A stretch of DNA of 37,963 nt. Origin: JBOHER01 sp050701115. Lineage in GTDB: Bacteria > Actinomycetota > Actinomycetes > Mycobacteriales > Pseudonocardiaceae. The notes beneath the pieces were generated by a model, which saw nothing but the letters and a program-made list of their open reading frames with translations, ran no database searches and was not told the origin of the DNA. The stretch lies in assembly GCA_050701115.1 (NCBI GenBank), contig JBOHER010000019.1, positions 1 through 37,963 on the forward strand, written 5' to 3'. Made by a program: the position numbers and the translations under genes. Shown piece after piece: positions 32,701 through 37,963 of the stretch. Position 1 is the stretch's first letter. Every line of letters begins with the position of its first letter.

Positions 32701-33382
32701 CGGCATACCAGTCGTAGAACGACAGCATCGAGCCGCCGAGCAGGGAGATGAACCGTGCCCCGGTGGCGTGGCTGACCATGGACATAGCGGGGATCGGTGA
32801 GAACCCGGCGACCCGGTCCGGCCCGTATTTCTTGATGGTGTGCACATGCGCGGCGGCGACGATCTCGGCTGCCTCCCACCATTCGGCGCGCACGAACCCG
32901 CCTTTGCCCCTGGACGCCTTGTAGCGCTTGGCCTTTTCGGGATCGTCGGCGACGTCGGCCCAGGCCAGCACCGGGTCGGAGAGCCGCTCCTTCGCTTCCC
33001 GGTACATTTCGAGCAGGACTCCTCGCACGTAGGGATAACGCACCCGCGCGGGTGAGTAGGTGTACCAGGAGAAGCTCGCTCCCCGGGGGCAGCCGCGCGG
33101 CTCGTACTCCGGCTTGTCGGCACCGATCGAGGGGTAATCGGTCTGCTGCGCCTCCCAGGTGATGATCCCGTCTTTGACGTAGACCTTCCAGGAACACGAG
33201 CCCGTGCAGTTCACGCCGTGCGTGGAGCGGACGACCTTGTCGTAGGCCCAGCGGTCCCGGTAGAAGACATCGGCCGAGCGGCCGCCGATCTGGTGCAGGG
33301 TGCGACCGTCAACGGACATCTCGCCGCGCTGGAAGTGCCTGCCGATCCTCAGCAGTGCATCGGTCACATCGGATTCCGGCAC
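29735..33382 (-). CDS. narG: respiratory nitrate reductase alpha (molybdenum) subunit
   Basis: The 1215-residue catalytic subunit reduces nitrate to nitrite at a molybdo-bis-MGD centre. The N-terminal Fe-S ligands are H55, C59, C63 and C98 (STHGVNCTGSCSWK; RGCPRGAS), the pattern of membrane NarG. The molybdenum-ligand aspartate is in QTDVPESADWFD. WGSNVPVTRTPDAHY and the C-terminal PTGNQRDEVTTIRRRSQEV are also characteristic. The GTG at 33382 follows GAGAGG and is preferred to a TTG at 33433 that lacks a ribosome site. It is the first gene of the nar operon. Similarity to M. tuberculosis NarG is extensive. No NarK transporter or NarL/X regulator lies nearby. Confidence 0.97.
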   Translation of the reverse strand: MPESDVTDALLRIGRHFQRGEMSVDGRTLHQIGGRSADVFYRDRWAYDKVVRSTHGVNCTGSCSWKVYVKDGIITWEAQQTDYPSIGADKPEYEPRGCPRGASFSWYTYSPARVRYPYVRGVLLEMYREAKERLSDPVLAWADVADDPEKAKRYKASRGKGGFVRAEWWEAAEIVAAAHVHTIKKYGPDRVAGFSPIPAMSMVSHATGARFISLLGGSMLSFYDWYADLPVASPQVFGDQTDVPESADWFDAGYLIMWGSNVPVTRTPDAHYMTEARYRGQKVVVVSPDYADNTKFADEWLPARPGTDGALAMAMGHVILKEFFVDKTTPRFTDYVKRFTDLPFLVTLTEHGNGFVPGKFLTAADIGESGEGVESRTVLLDAQGDPVVPGGSLGHRFGKSGEGNWNLDLAGVDPMLSVYGGDSLVVQLPRFDSDQPGVLHRGVPTRMVHGRRVTTVFDLLMAQYGVGRPGLPGTWPSGYDDVAEPYTPAWQEQITGVPAKAAERIAREFADNAERSGGRSMILMGAGTNHWFHSDQIYRSFLTLTMLTGCQGVNGGGWAHYVGQEKCRPITGWSTLATGADWQRPPRQMQGTVFWYLATDQWRYDPFTSEAMASPLADGMFAGRTAADNIALASRLGWMPSHPTFNRNPLDLADEAERLGKEGAQHIVDGLKAGHLRFACEDPDAPENYPRVLTVWRANLLGSSAKGNEYFLRHLLGTDSNLQASDAEGVRPEEVTWRDDAPVGKLDLLLSLDFRMTSTTLFSDVVLPAATWYEKHDLSSTDMHPYVHAFSPAISPPWETKTDFEAFHRIARGFSWLAEKHLGKRKDIVAVPLTHDTADALAQPGGRVLDWKKGECEPIPGKTMPRLVVVERDYPAIADKMAALGPLVDSIGLTTKGVTVHPVAEVEYLNGVNGVIGSGAAAGRPSLAKDTHAAEAILALSGTTNGRLATEGFEALERRTGTGLADLAKENEGKRITFADTQARPVPVITSPEWSGSETGGRRYSPFTINTERLKPWHTLTGRQHFYLDHDWMSELGEQLPIFRPPLDMTALFAEPGVGATGEGGVTVRYLTPHSKWSIHSAYQDNLHMLTLSRGGQAIWMSDVDAAKIGVVDNDWIEAVNRNGVVVARAIVSHRMPEGTVFMYHAQDRAVDVPRTEKTGKRGGIHNALTRLMIKPTHLIGGYAQQSFALNYHGPTGNQRDEVTTIRRRSQEVQY

Positions 33383-33679
33383 GGCGCGATACCTCTCAAC
33401 GTCGGCGTTGCCTGCCTGGTGGCGGCTCGGCAATCACCGTATGAGCGCCATCACGAGAACTGCAAGGCTTCTCGAGAAGAAACAAACATCGCACCTTCCA
33501 TCGGTCCAGAATGTGCGCCGGACGTAACACCGAGTTAATGATTTCTGCCAGCAGTCGACCCGCCGATAGCGCGCTGACCTGGGGTTATCCGTGAAACACA
33601 CGCGAAGGCAGGAGGCGTGCGAAATCGACAGGAGATACGATAATTTACTGATCCGCGACGAGTGGGGAAATGAGACCAA
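33383..33679. promoter_or_regulatory. nar operon upstream region
   Basis: This 297-base stretch between narG and the convergently placed end of the phosphatase gene holds no convincing gene. It must contain the narG promoter. A perfect 12-bp palindrome CTTCTCGAGAAG lies at 33468-33479, about 85 bases before the narG start. No FNR-type TTGAT-N4-ATCAA site was found. The part near 33600-33680 is AT-richer than the surroundings. Confidence 0.4.
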
Positions 33680-34813
33680 TCAGCCGAACGCCAGCGCGAG
33701 CGGCACCAGTTGTTCCGCGGTGGTCAGCGAACCGTGCTGCCCGCGCAGGCTGGATTCGAACGGCTCGACCGACCGGCGCAGCACGCCTGATCTTCCCCGC
33801 GCGGCGACGACGACATCCCCGATCCGCGACCGCACATGCTCGCCGACCCGAGGGCCGAACCAACCCGCTTCGATCGCATCCTCGCGCGCCACCACCCAGG
33901 CCCGCTCCCCCAGCGTCTCCCGCCAGGCTGCGAGAACGTCGAGCTCGGCGCCGTGGTCGGCATAGACATGCCGTGCGCGTACCTCGCCGCCGATAGCCCG
34001 CACGCCCTCGTTGAGCGGAGCGCAGGTGTCGGCGTCGATCGCGGAGTCGTCCAGTTCGATCATTCCGTGATCGGCCACCACGGCGAGTAACGCCCCTGCC
34101 GGGAGGGATTCCACAATGGACTCCACGAGCCGGTCGACCTGGCGAAGTTGCATCCGCCAGGCCAGTGAGCCGGGGCCGTAGATGTGCCCGAGCATGTCGA
34201 GTTCGGAGTGGTAGGCGTAGCAGAAGCTCGATGTGGTCACCAGTGCCTCGCTCACCGAAGCGGCCAGGTCACCCAGGGCGTGCACGCCGACGTAGCGCCC
34301 ACCCCGAAGCACGGCGCGAGTGAGTCCTGACCGCGTGAAGACCGCACCCGAGATCACGCTCACCTCGACCCCGGCACCGTCGGCTCGCTCAAACGTCGTT
34401 GGAATCGGCTGGATCCGCTCGGGCACGACGCGCTCGCGCAGGTCCTCGCCGAACGGATGCACTCGCCAGCGCAGTGCGTTCATCACTCCGGTGTCGGGAA
34501 GGTCGAAGGAGTACCCCACCATGCCGTGCTCGCCCGAGCACGCGCCCGTGCCGAGCGCCGCCAGACCCGCGACCGTCGTGGACGGGAAACCGACATGCAA
34601 CGTTCCGGCCCGTAGCTCGTGTAGCACGGGTGCGTCAGCGGTGTGGGCTTCGAGCAACTCGCCGCCGAGTCCGTCGATCAGCAGGACGCAGGCGCTGGAG
34701 ACCTCCGGCAGCCGCAGCGAGTTGTCGAACCCGTTGGTTCCGATCGCGGCGAGCAGCGAGGGAACGACGTCGGCCAGGTGCGGGGTGTCCGCGTCGAGCG
34801 CAGGGAGATCCAC
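33680..34813 (-). CDS. alkaline-phosphatase-superfamily phosphodiesterase/nucleotide pyrophosphatase
   Basis: The 377-residue product resembles type I phosphodiesterases of the alkaline phosphatase superfamily. The metal-binding ACVLLIDGLGGELL (D47), the nucleophile region HVGFPSTTVAGLAALGTG (T79 or T80), the paired ligands in YHSELDMLGHIYGPGS and the VVADHGMIEL segment match the two-zinc site. No signal peptide is seen, so it is probably cytoplasmic. The substrate may be a nucleotide or phospholipid derivative and cannot be chosen from sequence. The GTG start is retained because the N-terminal strand follows. It is divergent from the FmdB gene, across 60 bases. Confidence 0.87.
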   Translation of the reverse strand: MDLPALDADTPHLADVVPSLLAAIGTNGFDNSLRLPEVSSACVLLIDGLGGELLEAHTADAPVLHELRAGTLHVGFPSTTVAGLAALGTGACSGEHGMVGYSFDLPDTGVMNALRWRVHPFGEDLRERVVPERIQPIPTTFERADGAGVEVSVISGAVFTRSGLTRAVLRGGRYVGVHALGDLAASVSEALVTTSSFCYAYHSELDMLGHIYGPGSLAWRMQLRQVDRLVESIVESLPAGALLAVVADHGMIELDDSAIDADTCAPLNEGVRAIGGEVRARHVYADHGAELDVLAAWRETLGERAWVVAREDAIEAGWFGPRVGEHVRSRIGDVVVAARGRSGVLRRSVEPFESSLRGQHGSLTTAEQLVPLALAFG

Positions 34814-34873
34814 TCCGTCACCTTCTCACGCCTCCGGGTTTCCGCCCACAGGAAGAACGGCGATAATCAGGAC

Positions 34874-35086
34874 ATGCCGACCTACGCTTTCCGCTGCCGC
34901 GAATGTACCGAGACCTTCGAGCTGTACCGGCCGATGAGCCAGTCGAGTGCGCCCGCGGCCTGCCCAGAAGGCCACTCGGACACCGTCAAGCTCCTCACCA
35001 CCGTCGCGCTGACCGGAAGTGCGGGAGTGTCGTCCGCACCGGCTCCAGCAGGGGGAGGGTGCTGCGGCGGCGGGTGCTGCGGCTGA
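34874..35086 (+). CDS. FmdB-family zinc-ribbon protein
   Basis: The 70-residue protein begins with the FmdB/putative regulatory motif MPTYAFRCRECTETFEL, giving C8 and C11. The expected second CxxC knuckle is replaced by CPEGHSDTV, so the ribbon is only partly conserved. The C-terminus is a glycine-cysteine tail (GGGCCGGGCC), which is common in this family and may bind metal. The ATG at 34874 fits the family start. FmdB proteins were named from formamidase operons; a general regulatory role is assumed but unproven. The LuxR gene starts 10 bases after its stop, so they may be cotranscribed. Confidence 0.88.
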   Translation: MPTYAFRCRECTETFELYRPMSQSSAPAACPEGHSDTVKLLTTVALTGSAGVSSAPAPAGGGCCGGGCCG

Positions 35087-35096
35087 TGGAGCGCAC

Positions 35097-36734
35097 ATGA
35101 CTGCGCCACACACCGTCGATCGGGGTCGGGAGGCCTTCGGTCGGCAGGCGTGGGCAACCGCGTTCGCCGAACTGTCCGCCGCGGACGGCGAAGCACCGCT
35201 GGACCCCGAGGACATCGAGCTACTCGCCACGGCCGCATATCTACTCGGCAGGGACGACGACGGCGACGATCTGCTGGCACGCGCGCATCGTGAGTTCACC
35301 CAACGAGGCGGATACCAGCACGCGTCCCGGTGTGCGATCTGGCTGGGCATGCATCTGATGAACCGCGGTCAGGTCGCCCAGGGAAGCGGCTGGTTCGCGC
35401 GGGCAGGCCGCACGCTCCTCGACGGCAAGCTCGACTGCGTCGAGCAGGGCTACCTGCTGGTACCGCAGGCGCTGCAGAGTATGTACAGAGGGGACGCCGA
35501 GGCCGCGCACGACACGTTCTGCCGGATGGCCGATATCGGCGACCGCTTCGGCGACGCCGACCTCACCGCGCTCGGCAGGCTCGGGATCGGCCAGTCCCTG
35601 ATCCGATCGGCCAGGGTTGCCGATGGCGTCCGGGTGCTCGATGAGGTCATGGTGGCGGTCATGGCGGGGGATGTGTCCCCGGTTCCGGCCGGGATCATCT
35701 ACTGCGCGGTGATCGAGTCATGCCGCGGTATCTACGACCTGCGCAGGGCGCAAGAGTGGACGGCCGCGCTGAGCCACTGGTGCGAGTCCCAGCCCGACCT
35801 GGTGCCGTATCGAGGACAGTGCCTCGTGCATCGGGCTCAGATGATGCAACTGCGCGGCGACTGGCCGGCAGCCGTTGCTGAGGCCGTGCGCGCGTGCGAG
35901 CAGTTCGTCCAGTATCAAGGCCAACCTGCCGCGGGCGATGCGTACTACCAGTTGGCAGAGCTCCATCGGTTGCGTGGCGAAGACACCAATGCGGAGGACG
36001 CCTACCGCACGGCGAGCCGATGGGGGCGCGAGCCGCAGCCTGGCCTCGCGCAGTTGCGGCTGGGTCAGGGAGAGCTCGAAGCCGCGGTCTCGGGGATCCG
36101 GCGTGCGTTGTCCGAGAACCGCGACCCGCTCAACCGGCCCACGCTGCTGGCCGCCCATGTCGAGATCATGCTGGGGGCCTCCGACATCCCAGCGGCACGC
36201 GCCAGCGCCGACGAGCTGACCGACATGGCCCGCGGGCTCGACATGCCGTGGCTACGCGCGGTGGCAGGCACGGCACGCGGAGCGGTCCTGCTCGCCGAGG
36301 GCGAGGCGAGCGGTGCGCTCGCCGCCCTGCGCGAGGCGTCAACCCAGTGGCAGGAGCTCGGCGCACCCTATGAGAGTGCGCAAACCAGGGCCCTCATCGG
36401 GCTCACCTGCCGCGAGCTCGGGGACGTCGACGCAGCGGAGATGGAACTCGCCGCCGCGCGGGAGGCGTTCACAGACCTCGGTGCCGCACCCGCTCTCGCG
36501 CGGCTCGACGAGATTGCTCGCACTCCTTCCCGGCCCGCCGAGGGTGGACTCACCGGCCGTGAACTGCAGGTGCTCATCCTGGTCGCGCAAGGCAAGACCA
36601 ACCGCCAAATCGGGGCCGCGCTTGTGTTGAGCGAGCACACGGTCCGCAGGCATCTGCAGAACGTCTTCGCCAAGCTGGACGTGTCCTCCCGCGCCGCAGC
36701 GACCACCTACGCGTTCCAGCACCACCTGCTCTGA
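35097..36734 (+). CDS. LuxR-family regulator with TPR-like sensor region
   Basis: With the ATG at 35097 the product has 545 residues. The first 470 are helical repeats with many A/L/G-x3-Y/W patterns (for example AGDAYYQLAELHRLRGEDTN), resembling the TPR-rich middle of actinobacterial LuxR regulators. The C-terminal GGLTGRELQVLILVAQGKTN followed by RQIGAALVLSEHTVRRHLQN is a standard HTH. No Walker A is present, so it is not a LAL-type ATPase. The monooxygenase gene begins 125 bases downstream on the same strand, and inverted repeats fill the gap, suggesting that it controls that gene. The inducer is unknown. Confidence 0.88.
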   Translation: MTAPHTVDRGREAFGRQAWATAFAELSAADGEAPLDPEDIELLATAAYLLGRDDDGDDLLARAHREFTQRGGYQHASRCAIWLGMHLMNRGQVAQGSGWFARAGRTLLDGKLDCVEQGYLLVPQALQSMYRGDAEAAHDTFCRMADIGDRFGDADLTALGRLGIGQSLIRSARVADGVRVLDEVMVAVMAGDVSPVPAGIIYCAVIESCRGIYDLRRAQEWTAALSHWCESQPDLVPYRGQCLVHRAQMMQLRGDWPAAVAEAVRACEQFVQYQGQPAAGDAYYQLAELHRLRGEDTNAEDAYRTASRWGREPQPGLAQLRLGQGELEAAVSGIRRALSENRDPLNRPTLLAAHVEIMLGASDIPAARASADELTDMARGLDMPWLRAVAGTARGAVLLAEGEASGALAALREASTQWQELGAPYESAQTRALIGLTCRELGDVDAAEMELAAAREAFTDLGAAPALARLDEIARTPSRPAEGGLTGRELQVLILVAQGKTNRQIGAALVLSEHTVRRHLQNVFAKLDVSSRAAATTYAFQHHLL

Positions 36735-36744
36735 CCTTCTGCCC

Positions 36745-36838
36745 CTGGTACGAACGGACCACGCCACGCGCCGCAAGCTGGTACGCGTGTGCGATGGCGG
36801 GGCCCGCTGCCGTTCGTAGCGTCGATCACGACAGTGAT
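36745..36838 (+). promoter_or_regulatory. inverted repeats upstream of the flavin monooxygenase
   Basis: TACGAACGG (36749-36757) is repeated in reverse complement as CCGTTCGTA (36810-36818), and CTGGTACG occurs twice in direct orientation (36745 and 36778). A second dyad ATCAC-gaca-GTGAT lies at 36825-36838, just before the AGGAGG ribosome site. These fit operator half-sites for the adjacent LuxR regulator, by inference. Confidence 0.45.
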
Positions 36839-36859
36839 GTCGAGCACCAGGAGGCAGTC

Positions 36860-37963
36860 ATGACAACCAACGGCAACGGTCAGCGACCCGAGCGGGTCGA
36901 GACCGTCATCATCGGCGGCGGCCAGGCCGGTCTGGCAACCGGGTACCACCTCGGCAAGCTCGGCAGGTCGTTCCTGATCCTGGACTCGTACCCGCGTATC
37001 GGTGACAACTGGCGTCGGCATTGGGAGTCGCTCCGCCTGTACAGCCCAGCCGGCTACGACGGCCTGCCCGGCATGCCGTTCCCGGCGGAGAAGTGGTCGT
37101 ACCCGACCAAGGACGATGTGGCCAACTACCTCGAGGCCTACGCCGACCAGTTCGAGCTTCCGGTGCGGGGCGCGGTCACGGTCGACCGGCTGACCAGAAA
37201 CGACGACCACTACCTCGTGTGGGCGGGCGGCCGGCAGTACGAGGCGGGCAACGTCGTGGTAGCGACCGGAACGTTCGGCAAGCCCTACACGCCCGAGTTC
37301 GCAGCTGACCTCGATCCGAGCATCCGGCAGTTGCACTCGAGTGAGTACAAGAGACCGGATCAGCTCGCCCACGGCGGCGTCCTGGTCGTCGGCGCCTCGC
37401 ACTCGGGCGGCGACATCGCCTACGAGGCCGCACGTACCCACGACACGGTGCTCTGCGGCCGGGACACCGGCCAGATCCCGGTCGACATCGACAGTCGGCA
37501 GGCGCGGTTGGTGTTCCCGCTGCTGTGGTTCGTGTGGAACCGGATCGCGACCATCAACACGCCGGTCGGGCGCAAGATGCGGCCGGAGATCCGGTCCCAC
37601 GGCGGGCCGCTGTTGCGGGTCAAGGGCACCGATCTGGCCGCAGCCGGCGTGGAGCGCATTCGCTGCCGGGTAGCGGGCGCCTACCAGGGCAAGCCGATGC
37701 TGGAAGACGGCCGAGTTCTCGACGTGACCACGGTGGTGTGGTGCACAGGGTTCCACCAGGACTTCAGCTGGATCCAGCTACCCATCGTCGGCACCGACGG
37801 CTGGCCGTGCGAGCGGCGTGGGGTCGTCGACAACGCACCTGGCGTGTACTTCGTCGGACTCGCGTTCCAGCGGGCGTTCGCCTCCATGTTGATCGGCGGC
37901 GCGGGCACCGATGCGGAGTACGTTGCCAAGCACATCGATGCCCGTTGCCAGAAATCAGCCGTC
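36860..37963 (+). CDS. FAD/NAD(P)-dependent monooxygenase, incomplete at the window end
   Basis: At least 368 codons are open from the ATG at 36860 (AGGAGG at 36848-36853) to the last base, with no stop. The N-terminal FAD loop is VIIGGGQAGLATGYHLGKLG. The NADPH loop is VLVVGASHSGGDIAYEAA (about residue 175). WRRHWESLRLYSPAGYDGLP and VVWCTGFHQDF are typical of the CzcO/YUCCA-like flavin monooxygenase group. The order FAD loop then NADPH loop matches, but the Baeyer-Villiger fingerprint is not seen, so N- or S-oxygenation or an uncharacterised hydroxylation is likely. It follows the TPR/LuxR regulator, which may activate it. Only the extreme C-terminus is probably missing. Confidence 0.88.
   Translation, partial: MTTNGNGQRPERVETVIIGGGQAGLATGYHLGKLGRSFLILDSYPRIGDNWRRHWESLRLYSPAGYDGLPGMPFPAEKWSYPTKDDVANYLEAYADQFELPVRGAVTVDRLTRNDDHYLVWAGGRQYEAGNVVVATGTFGKPYTPEFAADLDPSIRQLHSSEYKRPDQLAHGGVLVVGASHSGGDIAYEAARTHDTVLCGRDTGQIPVDIDSRQARLVFPLLWFVWNRIATINTPVGRKMRPEIRSHGGPLLRVKGTDLAAAGVERIRCRVAGAYQGKPMLEDGRVLDVTTVVWCTGFHQDFSWIQLPIVGTDGWPCERRGVVDNAPGVYFVGLAFQRAFASMLIGGAGTDAEYVAKHIDARCQKSAV

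Noticed and set aside
31358..32800. 480-codon plus-strand frame
   Set aside because: Antisense to narG, with no recognisable domain.

Overview
The window is high-GC, densely coded actinobacterial chromosome, most probably from the Pseudonocardiaceae or a close relative (inferred from protein similarity, GTG-rich starts and repeat style; no rRNA gene is present to settle it). The strongest anchor is the block from about 6.5 to 19.3 kb, which keeps the gene order of Mycobacterium tuberculosis Rv1329c-Rv1341: dinG, pncB, clpS, a DUF2017 gene, a P1 peptidase, mec, cysO, cysM, a rhomboid gene, murI, the Rv1339-type metallo-hydrolase, rph and rdgB. Here a pncA follows pncB, and a secreted-protein gene lies between pncA and dinG.

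Region by region. 1-1.7 kb: a YceI-type gene broken by a one-base frameshift, divergent from a GAF/LuxR regulator, with a symmetrical site between them. 1.73-2.5 kb: a scar holding decayed pieces of a SAM methyltransferase and a large serine recombinase. 2.5-6.5 kb: a divergent histidyl-tRNA synthetase, a candidate 6C-type small RNA, a small membrane protein, a lipoprotein, a Bcp/PrxQ peroxiredoxin and a secreted beta-lactamase-like serine hydrolase. 6.5-14.5 kb: the minus-strand clpS-to-rdgB block, including the CysO-CysM-Mec route to cysteine. 14.5-19.7 kb: NAD salvage (pncB, pncA), a secreted protein, DinG helicase and a small acidic protein. 19.7-23.5 kb: a coupled ctaD-serB-pth2-like operon. 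23.7-26.8 kb: a frameshifted alpha/beta hydrolase, a small zinc-binding protein and a type I Baeyer-Villiger monooxygenase behind an operator-like palindrome. 26.5-33.4 kb: a complete narGHJI respiratory nitrate reductase operon. 33.7-38 kb: an alkaline-phosphatase-superfamily hydrolase, an FmdB protein, a TPR/LuxR regulator and a flavin monooxygenase that runs off the window end.

The most unusual non-coding feature is a pair of about 155-bp elements (10423-10577 and 29555-29712). Each is bounded by 27-bp near-palindromes that are exact reverse complements of each other, with a second nested inverted repeat inside. One copy lies directly after cysM and the other splits narG from narH. They look like non-autonomous MITE- or REP-type elements, or duplicated hairpin regulators. 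No complete transposase, CRISPR array, tRNA or rRNA was recognised. I found no clearly new multi-gene system. The best leads are these paired elements, the CysO homologue carrying Ala-Arg after its di-glycine, the HisRS with an altered motif 3, and the monooxygenase that has run on into narI.
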